In this document: positions 15,938 to 24,888 of the stretch, one piece after another
Numbering within the stretch: position 1 is the first letter of the stretch
How the letters are laid out: every line of letters begins with the position of its first letter
Position numbers and translations under genes: made by a program
Source: CAZSHG01 sp964459995
GTDB taxonomy: Bacteria; UBP14; UBA6098
NCBI GenBank assembly: GCA_964459995.1
Contig: CAYWOR010000002.1
Span: 186,001 to 250,000, forward strand
DNA: 64,000 nt
Reading direction: 5' to 3'
Notes under the pieces: model-generated
The model's database searches: none
What the model saw: the letters and a program-made list of their open reading frames with translations, nothing else
What the model was told of the DNA's origin: nothing

Positions 15938-15995
15938 AAAGCGGGTTTATATGGCGAAAATGAAGGTATCTGCGAATCGAATGGAGAATCTCAAG
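15938..15995 (+). repeat. 58-bp direct repeat, copy 2 (authentic atpD start)
   Basis: Second copy of 15174-15231. The leader part contains a small inverted repeat (TATAAA...TTTATA) round the GCGGG that probably serves as ribosome-binding region. Confidence 0.97.
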
Positions 15996-16577
15996 CTCAA
16001 GAAGCGTCTCGGGCTTGCAAAACGCGGGCATAAGCTTCTCAAAGACAAGCAGGACGAGCTTATGCGGAATTTCCTCGAACTAATCGATGTCATCAAGGGG
16101 CTTCGCGCCCGCACCGAGAAAGCGACCATCGACGCGCTTCAGCGTTTCACGATGGCCACCTGCGAGCTTTCGCCGGATCTTCAGAAGAATCTATTTGCGC
16201 ATCCGGGCGCGAGATTCCAGTTGGAGGTCGAGACCCAGCGGCTGATGAACCTTCGTGTGCCGGTTTTCAAAGCTTATATCGAGGGGAACGCTCTCGCCTA
16301 TTCACTTCGCGAAACTGACCCCGATGTCGATTATGCTCTAAGGCAGATAACACAAGCGTTGGAACTTCTGCTAAAACTTGCCGAGGCCGAGAAAAAGATG
16401 GCGCTTCTCGCCGACGAACTCGACCGCACCCGTCGCAGGGTGAATGCTCTCGAATATACGCTAATCCCCGATTTGCAGGAGACGATTAAGTATATTCAGC
16501 AGAAATTGGACGAGCTGGAGCGCGGAAATTTGACCCGCTTGATGAAAGTCAAAGAGATGATAGAGAACAAATCCTAA
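15951..16577 (+). CDS. atpD: V/A-type ATPase subunit D (central stalk)
   Basis: Rotor shaft subunit that turns within the A3B3 head. The 208 residues have the family start MAKMKVSANRMENLKLKKRL, the helical hairpin NALEYTLIPDLQETIKYIQ near residue 165, and long coiled-coil heptads at both ends. Full length for the family. It normally follows subunit B in this operon type (H-I-K-E-C-F-A-B-D); here it lies 31 kb away on the opposite strand, behind the MntA-HepT pair, and is followed 9 bp later by a universal stress gene. No second subunit D is in the window, so this is probably the working copy. Confidence 0.95.
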   Translation: MAKMKVSANRMENLKLKKRLGLAKRGHKLLKDKQDELMRNFLELIDVIKGLRARTEKATIDALQRFTMATCELSPDLQKNLFAHPGARFQLEVETQRLMNLRVPVFKAYIEGNALAYSLRETDPDVDYALRQITQALELLLKLAEAEKKMALLADELDRTRRRVNALEYTLIPDLQETIKYIQQKLDELERGNLTRLMKVKEMIENKS

Positions 16578-16586
16578 GGAGGAGCT

Positions 16587-17060
16587 ATGATACACAAGGT
16601 CGATAAGGTTCTTTTGTCAACGGATTTTTCGGAGCACTCCAAGGTCGCTGTGCCCTGGGCTGTTGACCTCGCGAAGAAATACAAAGCCGAGCTTCACATC
16701 ATCCATGTGTTCGACGAGGCGGCAATCGAGGCGTTTTTCTTCAATTACGCGGGGCAGGCCGACGAGTATTTCACGAAATTCCGCGAAGGTTTTCAGAATG
16801 AGGTTAACGAGCTTCTTTCCGGGCTCGACACTGGCGGAATCAAGATTCATCCGGTGCTGGCGAACGGCAACCCTTTCCTCGAGATAGTTCATTACGCCAA
16901 GGATAACGGCATCGACATAATCGTTATCGGCACCCATGGCAGAACCGGCATGGCGCATATGCTTATGGGAAGTATCGCCGAGAAGGTTGTCCGCAAAGCG
17001 CATTGTCCCGTGCTAACTGTCCGCAGTCCCGAATTCGAGTTCGTCCCACCGGTGGCGTAG
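16587..17060 (+). CDS. Universal stress protein, UspA family
   Basis: Cytoplasmic ATP-binding stress protein, 157 residues, one Usp domain. The start VLLSTDFSEHSKVAVPWAVD and the nucleotide motif GTHGRTGMAHMLMGS followed by APCPVLTV-like HCPVLTVRS fit the G-x2-G-x9-G(S/T) pattern of ATP-binding Usp proteins. GGAGG precedes the ATG. It lies 9 bp after atpD and is probably co-transcribed with it. Confidence 0.9.
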   Translation: MIHKVDKVLLSTDFSEHSKVAVPWAVDLAKKYKAELHIIHVFDEAAIEAFFFNYAGQADEYFTKFREGFQNEVNELLSGLDTGGIKIHPVLANGNPFLEIVHYAKDNGIDIIVIGTHGRTGMAHMLMGSIAEKVVRKAHCPVLTVRSPEFEFVPPVA

Positions 17061-17098
17061 GGCGAACACGTTTCATGGCAAAGGGATAGGAGGATAGA

Positions 17099-17659
17099 GT
17101 GGAAAGAACTGCTATTTTCATCGACGCTGGATACTTTAAAAAAGTCTTGGATGATTTCAACATCAAAGTGGACTATTTGAAACTATCCGAGATTCTTGCT
17201 TCGAGTTGTAATCGACTAAGAACTTACTATTATGATTGTCCTCCATATCTTAGCTCAGAACCTACTCAAAGTGAGAGAGATCGGAAATCCGGGTTTGATA
17301 GATTTATAACATATCTTGTCAATCAGCCCAGATTTGAGGCGAAATTGGGCAGATTACAAAAGATAGATAATGAATACAAACAAAAGATGGTAGATGTTCT
17401 GCTCTCTCTCGACCTCGTTAGACTTGCATTAGAACACCAAATTCAGAAAGCAATTATTATTGCGGGCGATAGTGATTATGTTCCTGCGATTCAAATTGCT
17501 AAGGATGCTGGTGTTGTAGTTACCCTATGCTTTTACGAAAGAAATGCTGATCCACGTCGGCAAAACGATAAAGGGTTTAGGATTCACAATGAGTTAAAAC
17601 AGGCCTGTGATGACTGGGTTCATATTAACCATGAATTAATCGATTCAATAAAACTATAG
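17099..17659 (+). CDS. NYN-domain (LabA/PIN-like) protein
   Basis: Predicted metal-dependent RNase-like fold. FIDAGYF at residues 7-13 and AGDSDYVP near residue 120 provide the acidic residues shared by NYN and PIN nucleases; KMVDVLLSLD lies between. The start is GTG at 17099 with AGGAGG five bases upstream. The coding sequence is clearly A/T-richer than the adjacent stress and ATPase genes, which suggests later acquisition. Cellular target unknown; LabA-like proteins have been tied to RNA turnover or regulation, but nothing here decides this. Confidence 0.82.
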   Translation: MERTAIFIDAGYFKKVLDDFNIKVDYLKLSEILASSCNRLRTYYYDCPPYLSSEPTQSERDRKSGFDRFITYLVNQPRFEAKLGRLQKIDNEYKQKMVDVLLSLDLVRLALEHQIQKAIIIAGDSDYVPAIQIAKDAGVVVTLCFYERNADPRRQNDKGFRIHNELKQACDDWVHINHELIDSIKL

Positions 17660-17669
17660 ATTTTTCCCC

Positions 17670-17697
17670 TTGACTTTTTCTGTTCCGCGTATATATT
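17670..17697 (+). promoter_or_regulatory. Promoter of a candidate small RNA
   Basis: TTGACT (17670-17675) and TATATT (17692-17697), 16 bp apart. No coding frame starts downstream; two stem-loops and a T-run follow. Confidence 0.55.
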
Positions 17698-17703
17698 AGA
17701 AGC

Positions 17704-17786
17704 GAAAAATTTATGCTCCTGCAGTTTGCTTCGACGAATTGCAGTCTTTATGTTCCCCGGTGATCCAACGCGGTCGCCGGGTTTTC
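17704..17786 (+). ncRNA. Candidate small RNA with two stem-loops
   Basis: Between the promoter and a terminator-like hairpin lie about 80 nt: a 10-bp stem with two G-U pairs (17719-17744, loop CTTCGA), then a stem CCCGGTGA/TCGCCGGG (17756-17763 with 17774-17781, 10-nt loop) followed by TTTTCTT. It does not match SRP RNA, 6S RNA or tmRNA as far as I can tell. Confidence 0.5.
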
Positions 17787-17796
17787 TTATATATTA

Positions 17797-17822
17797 GAAA
17801 AGGGAGAACCGTAAGCTCTCCC
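17797..17822 (-). terminator. Terminator of the PNP-Lon-ArsR operon
   Basis: On the minus strand GGGAGA/TCTCCC with a 9-nt loop followed by TTTTC, 29 bp after the stop codon of the ArsR gene. Confidence 0.65.
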
Positions 17823-17850
17823 ATCGCGTTTGTGATATGTTAAAGCTGTT

Positions 17851-18141
17851 CTATTCGCAGTTCGCCATGAGCAATTTTGCGATTTGCTCCGCTATGGTGC
17901 ATGCGGATTTGTAGCATACCTTCACCCCGCGTCGCTCGCTTTCGAGAATCCCCCTGTCGGTCATCACACGGAGATGCTGGCTGACTGTAGATTGCGGCAA
18001 GCCCATTCTGTCTGCGAGATCTTTGACATAGCATTCTTCGCGCAGAAGGCAAACGAGAATCCGAAGACGGTCCGGATGGCCGAGAATATGCAATATAGCG
18101 GCGGTTTCTTCGAGTTTTCTTTGTTTTTCTTCGTTCATCAT
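17851..18141 (-). CDS. ArsR/SmtB-family winged-helix regulator
   Basis: Dimeric DNA-binding repressor type, 96 residues. ILHILGHPDRLRILVCLLRE and the recognition helix LPQSTVSQHLRVMTDRGIL are typical. Cys residues at ECYVKDL, VCYKS, SAC and the C-terminal NCE could form a metal or thiol sensor, though the classical ELCVCDL metal site has only one Cys here. Its ATG overlaps the stop of the carboxypeptidase gene (ATGA), placing it last in the operon. It may control that operon or respond to its products (inference). Confidence 0.88.
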   Translation of the reverse strand: MMNEEKQRKLEETAAILHILGHPDRLRILVCLLREECYVKDLADRMGLPQSTVSQHLRVMTDRGILESERRGVKVCYKSACTIAEQIAKLLMANCE

Positions 18142-20495
18142 TTCATCAGCACCAATTTGGTTGTTTTACCCTCAGAAGACGCCGCGCGTGCGAGATATAT
18201 CCCATTCGGAAGTTCCGCGCCATTGTCTGCAAGGCCGTTCCAGAGCACAGAGCCGTTGCCATTAGGCAATGAAAGCCTTCTGACGAGCCTGCCGTTCATG
18301 TCGAAAATCTCGATATCCCTTTTCACTGCGTTCGAAGATGTTACATCAATGCGGCATGAGGCGTTGAAGGGATTGGGAAAAGCTTTCAGCTCGATGAAGT
18401 GGGGCAATTTCTGTTCGCCTGCTTTGAATCCGGTCTCGGCGTAGTAGATTACGGCGATGTCGTCGATATACCATCCCGGTGCGCGAACATAGGGATCCGC
18501 ACCGAAAACGAAACGAATCTCCACGGTCGATCCTTCCATGCCTGCCAAATCGAAGACTTCATATCTCCATCCGTTGCTGGAGCCTGTGAATACGCTGTCT
18601 CCTCCAACATGGGTGTTATATGAATAGGCCACACCGTCGTAACCGTTTAACGGGCTAAGAACGGTCCAGCTCGATCCGCCGTCGGTGGAAATTTGCACAT
18701 TGCCGCCGTCATAGACATCGTCGTCCGGCATTTCGCAGGAATACCAATGATAAAAGCTCAAACGGGGCATTATGCCTTCGGTTGGGACAACGAAAGATGG
18801 CATCGAAAGCACCGAGCGGGTGTTGTTCGTGTAGGAGCCGGCGAGTTTTGTCGCCCATAGCTTTTCGCCGGAATGCGCCTGTTCCGGACCGGAGGTTGGG
18901 ATTCCCCATTCCCAGTCGTTTGTGCGGGAGAATCCGCCGTTGCCGGACTCGAAATCGTATAAAATCACAATTTCCGGCGTCCCTACGATGAATCTGGTGG
19001 AATCGAAGGTGAGATGCCCATTTACATCGCGAATCTCGAAATGAATTGTAACGAGATCGCCCGATTCAAATCGCGTCGGGTCGAGATAGACCGAAAATTG
19101 AGTCGTGTCGTAGCCTTGTGATGGAATTTCGGCGCACCATGCCGTATCGGGACTAATCGTAACTCCGGAGCCTTCATAATAGCTGAGAACATATGCCACA
19201 GAGGCGTCCCAGCCGAGATTTTCGATTTCGAGCATGAGATTGAATGTCTCGCCGGGGTCGGCAAATCCGCTGGAATCGCCGGAGGGGGTAGCATCGTCGA
19301 TCCAAGCCTTCGCCAAAAACGGCGCGCTTCCGGCAACCTGACAGGATACGACACACGCCTCGTGATTTTCATCGACCAAAGGCTGTTTTCTGCTTAAGGA
19401 CGGCCAGAAACCATCAGCAGAGCCGCCGACTTCGGGGGTTATCGCGAGAATTTTAGGATGGGCGGTGGTAGCTCCGTAGAACCAATCGTCCGTGTCGCCG
19501 TTAGTGGGGTAGATTGTCGCCGCGCCTGCGCCGTATATGTAGCCATTGTTGCGTGCATATCTGTATGCGATTCGAATAAACCAATCGTGATCTTCGCAGA
19601 GGTCATAGGTGTATCCCCACGGCGTCAGGTATAGATTGCTGTAGCTGTGAAATCCCAGCAAAGTCCTGAAGTTTCGTGAGTTCACAAAGTCTATAATCGC
19701 CTGCGATTCCGGCTCGCTTCCGGCGCTTGGGCCGCGGTAGGTTTCGTCTGAGGGATCGGGTGAACTTCCGACATCGTCCAAACCCCACATATGTGGAAAA
19801 TTGCGGTTCAAATCGACGCCGTAGCTTCCGCCGCCGTTGTTTCTGCGATTTTTGCGCCACATTCCGCCGCCGCCGGGGTTCATAACCTCATTATAACGGT
19901 AGCCGTCGGGATTCATAAGGGGAATGAACCAGACCTCGCGGGTATCGACAATATGCGTCGCGCGTTCGTCGATGCCGTAATTCTGCACGAGCCATTGCGC
20001 ATATTGGATAACTATCTCCGGTGCGATAACCTCTCTGGCGTGGATTCCGAGGCCGATAAGCACCTCCGGCTCGTCCTCGTCGATATTGACATTGTCGGAA
20101 ATTTTTATCATTACGATTGCGTTGCCATTGTGCCCGCAACCTATTGTCTCCGGAACCGAAACCAGCGCCGGATAAGCTGTATGAAGAGATTCCATCGCGG
20201 CGATAATCATCTCGTAGGTGCGCCATCCGCCCATATCAAGCGAGCTGTTTAACCTCGACCGATAGAACTCGGCCATATCAGGGATAATCATATCATAGGG
20301 GATTCGATTGAAATCGAGGTTTGCCATTTCGCCTTCCGAGAGGGCATATTCTGCCCAGACTCCGGGACGGGAGTTCACGATATCGCCCTTAATCTGGGAC
20401 ATCCATCCCCAATCGACACGAATCAGCGAGTAAATTTCTGGATTACCCGCGAATATAGTTATCGCTAATATCAATAATAACAAATACTTACGCAT
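18138..20495 (-). CDS. Secreted M14 zinc carboxypeptidase with sorting domain
   Basis: Extracellular metallocarboxypeptidase that removes C-terminal residues from peptides. The signal peptide (MRKYLLLLILAITIFA) is followed by the M14 domain (about residues 95-400): zinc ligands in GIHAREVIAPE (His and Glu) and FHSYSN (His), substrate-binding GVDLNRNFP and catalytic Glu in ITPEVGG. A MAM/jelly-roll-like segment (DFESGNGGFSRTNDWEWG to WYIDDIAV) and a sorting domain (FPNPFNASCRI, IFDMNGR, NGIYLARA) follow. The sorting domain is uninterrupted. It overlaps lon by 8 bp, an odd partner for a secreted enzyme. Confidence 0.9.
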   Translation of the reverse strand: MRKYLLLLILAITIFAGNPEIYSLIRVDWGWMSQIKGDIVNSRPGVWAEYALSEGEMANLDFNRIPYDMIIPDMAEFYRSRLNSSLDMGGWRTYEMIIAAMESLHTAYPALVSVPETIGCGHNGNAIVMIKISDNVNIDEDEPEVLIGLGIHAREVIAPEIVIQYAQWLVQNYGIDERATHIVDTREVWFIPLMNPDGYRYNEVMNPGGGGMWRKNRRNNGGGSYGVDLNRNFPHMWGLDDVGSSPDPSDETYRGPSAGSEPESQAIIDFVNSRNFRTLLGFHSYSNLYLTPWGYTYDLCEDHDWFIRIAYRYARNNGYIYGAGAATIYPTNGDTDDWFYGATTAHPKILAITPEVGGSADGFWPSLSRKQPLVDENHEACVVSCQVAGSAPFLAKAWIDDATPSGDSSGFADPGETFNLMLEIENLGWDASVAYVLSYYEGSGVTISPDTAWCAEIPSQGYDTTQFSVYLDPTRFESGDLVTIHFEIRDVNGHLTFDSTRFIVGTPEIVILYDFESGNGGFSRTNDWEWGIPTSGPEQAHSGEKLWATKLAGSYTNNTRSVLSMPSFVVPTEGIMPRLSFYHWYSCEMPDDDVYDGGNVQISTDGGSSWTVLSPLNGYDGVAYSYNTHVGGDSVFTGSSNGWRYEVFDLAGMEGSTVEIRFVFGADPYVRAPGWYIDDIAVIYYAETGFKAGEQKLPHFIELKAFPNPFNASCRIDVTSSNAVKRDIEIFDMNGRLVRRLSLPNGNGSVLWNGLADNGAELPNGIYLARAASSEGKTTKLVLMK

Positions 20496-22845
20496 CTTTA
20501 CACTCCGTTAGTTTGTCCGGTTCGGGAAGTGGCTTGCACTCGAGCGCCGCCTCGATCACTTCTTCCATTCTTCTCACAAAAATGAATTTAACTCTGCTCT
20601 CGATTTCGTCGGGAATGTCTTCCATGTCTTTTTTGTTCTGAAGTGGAAGGATAATCCGCCGTATCCCAGCCTGATCCGCCGCGAGCACCTTTTCTTTGAC
20701 CCCGCCGATAGGAAGAACCTCTCCGCGAAGGGTAATCTCGCCGGTCATCGCTGTTTTCTCCCGCATGGGTCGTTTTGTTACGAGGGATGTCAAACATGTC
20801 GCAATGGAAATTCCCGCCGATGGGCCGTCTTTGGGGATAGCACCGGCGGGGACGTGAAGATGGATGTCAGTTTTGTCAAAATTCGTATCGAGTCCCATCG
20901 CCCCGGCTTTCGATCTAAGCCAGCTTAGCGCGGCTTGCGCGGATTCTTTCATAACATCCCCAAGCGAGCCGGTGAGGATAAGAGATTTGCTACCCGGCAT
21001 CGCGGTGGCCTCGATAATCAAAATCGAACCGCCAACCGGCGTCCAAGCCAGCCCGATCGACATCCCCGGAAGCATTTTGTCCGGCAATCTGTCCTCGATA
21101 TAATGCTCAGGGCCAAGGTATTCCTTTGCGCGGTTTGAGGTTATCACGGCGGATTTCCTCTCGCCCGAGGCGATTTCCTTTGCGACCTTACGGCATACAG
21201 TGGCGATTGTTCTTTCGAGGTTGCGAACACCAGCCTCTCGGGTATAGCTGTCAATAATGGTATCCAATGCGGCGTCTTCGAAACGAAGCTGGCCTCTGCC
21301 GAGGCCGTGGGCTTCGAGCTGTTTCGGGACGAGATAATTCACCGCGATTCCAAGCTTTTCCGCAGGGGTGTATCCCGGAAGCTTGATCATCTCCATTCTG
21401 TCCAGCAGAACCCGGGGAATCGGGTCCATATAGTTTGCCGTGGCGATGAACATCACGCGAGACAGGTCGAATGGCACTTCGAGATAGTGATCGACGAAGC
21501 TGAAATTCTGCTCCGGATCGAGAACCTCGAGAAGCGCTGAGGATGGGTCACCGCGGAAATCCTGTCCGATTTTGTCAACCTCGTCGAGCATAAAAACCGG
21601 ATTGTTCGAGCCGCAACGTTTTATCCCCTGAAGAATTCGTCCCGGAAGCGCGCCGACATAGGTTCTACGATGACCGCGTATTTCGGCCTCATCGCGCATT
21701 CCGCCGAGACTCATTCGGAAAAACTCACGGTTCATCGCTCTTGCGATGCTAATGCCGAGGCTCGTCTTGCCAACTCCCGGCGGGCCGATGAAGAGCAATA
21801 TCGGCGATTTTGCGTCCGGCTTCAGTTTTCGCACCGCCAGAAATTCGAGGATGCGTTCCTTTATTTTTTCGAGATCATAATGGTCTTCGTCGAGAATTTT
21901 CTGCGCCTCGCGAATGTCGATTTGATCCTCGGTGCCTTCCAGCCATGGCAGTTGGAGAATCCAGTCGATATAGGACATCGACACGGTGTATTCTGCGCTA
22001 GCGGGATTCATGCGTTCGAGACGTTCGAGTTCGTGTTCTGCGGCTTGACGCGCCTCTTCGGGCAGATTCTTTTCCGCGACTCTTCGCCGCAGATCCTCGA
22101 TTTCCGCGCCGTCTTCCTCGCCAAGCTCACGTTTGATGGCTTTCATCTGCTCGCGAAGGACAAACTCGCGTTGGCCTTTTCTAATCGACTCGTCCGCCTG
22201 CGATTGAATGTTCTTAGAGATTCGCAGAACGGAAAGCTCTGTTGCAAGATATTGCTGAAGCAACCTAAGCCTTTGTGCAATCTCTGCGGTTTCGAGTAAA
22301 GTCTGTTTTTTTTGAATCCCAAAATTCAAAGCGGCCGCAATGGAATCCGCAACACCGCCGGGGTCGGTTAAATCCATCGAATCCACCGGTAAATCGTCAG
22401 GAAGATATGGAGCGAGAGTAATCACCTCTTTGAATTGCTCGACGATTGTCCTGGTGAGAGCGACAACCTCGGGTGTCTCGATAACCCTCTCCGTTATCGG
22501 CTCGAATATAGCCTTGAGATAGGGCTTTTCCGAGATCTTATCCTCGATTTTTATCCGGTTTTCGGTTTTTGCGAGTATTCTAAGCGAGCCATCCGGGAAT
22601 CGCAACATTTTCAGCACGACAGCCTTGACACCGACATTATAGATACTCTCGAAACTGTCGTTCTTGTCCGTTCCGGGCTTGGTCGAAACGAGTGCGAAGA
22701 CTTTATGGTCTCCCACAACATCGTCAACCAGCTGTATATGGGGCTTTTCGTTAAGCACCAAAGGGATAATCAGCCCCGGAAAGGCGACATTATCGACAAG
22801 CGGTATGATAGACAGTTCTTCCATTTTCTCTTTGATTTCGGGCAT
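20488..22845 (-). CDS. lon: ATP-dependent protease Lon (LonA)
   Basis: Cytoplasmic hexameric AAA+ protease degrading misfolded and regulatory proteins. The 785 residues have the N-terminal LON substrate domain, Walker A GPPGVGKTS, Walker B VFMLDEVDKI, and the C-terminal protease domain with catalytic Ser in PKDGPSAGIS and Lys about 40 residues later (GGVKEKVLAA). Full length and intact. It lies 17 bp after the small heat-shock gene, so protein-quality-control genes are grouped. Confidence 0.97.
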   Translation of the reverse strand: MPEIKEKMEELSIIPLVDNVAFPGLIIPLVLNEKPHIQLVDDVVGDHKVFALVSTKPGTDKNDSFESIYNVGVKAVVLKMLRFPDGSLRILAKTENRIKIEDKISEKPYLKAIFEPITERVIETPEVVALTRTIVEQFKEVITLAPYLPDDLPVDSMDLTDPGGVADSIAAALNFGIQKKQTLLETAEIAQRLRLLQQYLATELSVLRISKNIQSQADESIRKGQREFVLREQMKAIKRELGEEDGAEIEDLRRRVAEKNLPEEARQAAEHELERLERMNPASAEYTVSMSYIDWILQLPWLEGTEDQIDIREAQKILDEDHYDLEKIKERILEFLAVRKLKPDAKSPILLFIGPPGVGKTSLGISIARAMNREFFRMSLGGMRDEAEIRGHRRTYVGALPGRILQGIKRCGSNNPVFMLDEVDKIGQDFRGDPSSALLEVLDPEQNFSFVDHYLEVPFDLSRVMFIATANYMDPIPRVLLDRMEMIKLPGYTPAEKLGIAVNYLVPKQLEAHGLGRGQLRFEDAALDTIIDSYTREAGVRNLERTIATVCRKVAKEIASGERKSAVITSNRAKEYLGPEHYIEDRLPDKMLPGMSIGLAWTPVGGSILIIEATAMPGSKSLILTGSLGDVMKESAQAALSWLRSKAGAMGLDTNFDKTDIHLHVPAGAIPKDGPSAGISIATCLTSLVTKRPMREKTAMTGEITLRGEVLPIGGVKEKVLAADQAGIRRIILPLQNKKDMEDIPDEIESRVKFIFVRRMEEVIEAALECKPLPEPDKLTECKDA

Positions 22846-22862
22846 ATCTGCAATATCCGGAA

Positions 22863-23303
22863 TTATGCTATTTTAACATCTATTTCAACCGTCTCCTGAA
22901 GAACCCTCGCGGGAATTGTAACCTTGAGGAAACCGTCGTTGTATGTGGCTTTGGGTTCGGAGCCGATAAATTTTCTGGGGAGTTGGATGTTCCTCTCGAA
23001 AGGACCGTAGTTTATTTCGAGATTGTGGAAGACTGTTTTCTCGACGCTCCCGTTCTGTGTGCGTGCTCCGGCTATCGTGATAATATTATCTTCGATATGA
23101 ATGCGAATGTCTTCTTTTCGCACTCCGGCAAGCTCGCAAACAATACAGAATTCCATTTCGGTTTCGCAAACATCGGTTGGAGGATGCCAGATATTGATTG
23201 CCCTCAATATTCCTGCGTTCCGCATCTGGGAGAAGTTCGAAAACAGCCGTTTCATCTCCGCTTCGATTTCGTTTGAACGCTTCGCGTAAATTTTCTCCCT
23301 CAT
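22863..23303 (-). CDS. Small heat-shock protein, Hsp20 family
   Basis: ATP-independent holdase chaperone, 146 residues. The alpha-crystallin domain occupies the second half: VCELAGVRKEDIRIHIEDN, GPFERNIQLP and the closing NDGFLKVTIP motif. The start at 23303 is supported by AAGGAAGAG; the longer upstream frame runs into the PNP coding region and is discarded. The C-terminal tail ends VEIDVKIA, without a clear I-x-I anchor beyond IDVKI. Confidence 0.92.
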   Translation of the reverse strand: MREKIYAKRSNEIEAEMKRLFSNFSQMRNAGILRAINIWHPPTDVCETEMEFCIVCELAGVRKEDIRIHIEDNIITIAGARTQNGSVEKTVFHNLEINYGPFERNIQLPRKFIGSEPKATYNDGFLKVTIPARVLQETVEIDVKIA

Positions 23304-23332
23304 AATGCTCTTCCTTTGAGAGAGGGTAATGG

Positions 23333-24166
23333 TTAATCCGGGAATTTTATTCTCGGAACGATTTCGGCAACTAAGCTCGACAACTTTGCATCGGCAGAAT
23401 CGGCGATTGCGAGTATCTTCTCGAGTGTCGCCGGTTCGAGTGCGTCCGGAAGGCACATATCCGTAACGAGTGAAAATCCGAGCACGCGCATCCCGCCATG
23501 CACCGCGACAGTAACCTCGGGCACAGTGCTCATCCCGACAGTGTCCGCGCCGATTCCACGCAAGAACCGATATTCCGCGCCTGTTTCAAGACTCGGCCCC
23601 ATCAACGCGACATAAACTCCCTGCATAAGGCGGATTCCAAGTTCGAGCGCTACATTTTCGGCCAGCTCGCGAAGTTCGGGGGTGTATGCCCTGCTCATAT
23701 CGGGAAATCGCACGCCGAGTTCGGAGTCGTTCACACCGCGAAGAGGATTATCGCCCATGAGATTGATATGGTCGGTCATCAGCATAATATCGCCCGCGCG
23801 GAAAAAGGGGTTCAGCCCGCCGGCGGCATTCGATACCATCATTGTGCCTATTCCGAGAGCTTTCATTGTGCGCACCGGATAGGTTATCGTGTGCATGTCG
23901 TAACCCTCATAGTAATGGAATCTGCCGTGCATAGCCATAACCGGCACGCCGCGCAGATGCCCGAAAATGAGCTTTCCTGCGTGGCTCTCGACGGTGCTTG
24001 TCGCAAAATGGGGGATTTCCTCGTATGGTATTACGGCGTCTTTCTCGATAAGTTCGCCGACTTTGCCCATTCCGGTGCCCATAATAATTCCGAGTTTCGG
24101 GCGAATGCTTGTTTTGGATTGTAAAAACGAAACCGTATCCTGAAGCTGTTTTCTGATTGCGAACAT
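23333..24166 (-). CDS. punA: Purine nucleoside phosphorylase, class II trimeric type
   Basis: Cytoplasmic salvage enzyme converting (deoxy)purine nucleosides and phosphate to base and (deoxy)ribose-1-phosphate. Motifs of the PNP/MTAP trimeric family are present: GTGMGKVGE near residue 31, FHYYEGYDM near 83, VSNAAGGLNP near 113 (phosphate and base site), and MSTVPEVTVAVHGGMRVLGF near 220. 277 residues, full length. First gene of the run PNP-Hsp20-Lon-carboxypeptidase-ArsR, 52 bp after the DivIVA-domain gene. MTAP activity cannot be excluded by eye. Confidence 0.93.
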   Translation of the reverse strand: MFAIRKQLQDTVSFLQSKTSIRPKLGIIMGTGMGKVGELIEKDAVIPYEEIPHFATSTVESHAGKLIFGHLRGVPVMAMHGRFHYYEGYDMHTITYPVRTMKALGIGTMMVSNAAGGLNPFFRAGDIMLMTDHINLMGDNPLRGVNDSELGVRFPDMSRAYTPELRELAENVALELGIRLMQGVYVALMGPSLETGAEYRFLRGIGADTVGMSTVPEVTVAVHGGMRVLGFSLVTDMCLPDALEPATLEKILAIADSADAKLSSLVAEIVPRIKFPD

Positions 24167-24218
24167 CCTGATTTCCTTTCGTCTATTTATTATTCATTTC
24201 ATTCAAAAAAAAGGAAGA

Positions 24219-24800
24219 TTAATCTTCGAAAAGCGCTTCGCGTCGGCGTCTGTGAACAGAATTCGAGAAGGCTTCGGTATCTGGAATCGGGAATTCCACT
24301 CGTGAATCCATCGGAAGTTCTGACACGGTTTTATTGACTCTTCGCGCTTCGTATTCTTTGTCGAATTTAATCAGCGCTTCCTCCTGAAGCTCGAGCACAC
24401 GCAGAAGTTTTCGGAAATAGGCGTCCTTAATTGTTGTAAGCTCATAAAGCTGTTGCTTGGTTTCGTTCATCTGGACGGAATATTGAGAAATGATTCTCTG
24501 GGCTTCGGCATCGGCCTTCTCGCCGATTTTTGAGGCCTCTTCTTCGGCATGTGCAATTATCTGCTCTCCCTCTTTTTTTGCGAGTTCGAGAGCTTGTCCG
24601 ATAGCGCTCGATTGGGACTCCAGCTCCCCGATGCGTTTCATCAAGCCGTCCAGCCTTCGAGAGAGATTATCTTTCTCTCGGTTCAACTCCGCTACACCCT
24701 CGGCGACCTGTCCCAAAAAGAGCTTCACATCGCTAGTTTTGTAGCCGAAAGCGGCCTTGGTGAATTCCTGATTACGAATCTCGAGCGGCGAAAGTGCCAT
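24219..24800 (-). CDS. DivIVA-domain coiled-coil protein
   Basis: The start at 24800 (MALSPLEIRNQEFTKAAFGY) has AGGAG upstream and begins with the DivIVA N-terminal membrane-binding motif. A long coiled coil follows (about residues 35-160). In Gram-positive bacteria DivIVA marks poles and septa; the short versions elsewhere are less studied and may help position cell-envelope or division factors. 193 residues. The C-terminal tail (VHRRRREALFED) is basic then acidic. Confidence 0.82.
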   Translation of the reverse strand: MALSPLEIRNQEFTKAAFGYKTSDVKLFLGQVAEGVAELNREKDNLSRRLDGLMKRIGELESQSSAIGQALELAKKEGEQIIAHAEEEASKIGEKADAEAQRIISQYSVQMNETKQQLYELTTIKDAYFRKLLRVLELQEEALIKFDKEYEARRVNKTVSELPMDSRVEFPIPDTEAFSNSVHRRRREALFED

Positions 24801-24831
24801 GATTGACTCCTGAATTCGATTATAAATCTTC

Positions 24832-24875
24832 AAAAAAGAAGGCTTCGGAAGGAATTTCTCTTCCCTTCCAAAGCC
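24832..24875 (-). terminator. Terminator of the aldehyde dehydrogenase gene
   Basis: On the minus strand GGCTTTGGAAGG pairs with CCTTCCGAAGCC (one G-U) round an 11-nt loop, followed by a T-rich tail with six T. Confidence 0.8.
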
Positions 24876-24888
24876 CTCGTCATTCGTT

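Noticed and set aside
16587..17659. NYN protein as toxin of a pair with the universal stress protein
   Set aside because: The gap (38 bp), differing base composition and lack of a known precedent do not support a pair.
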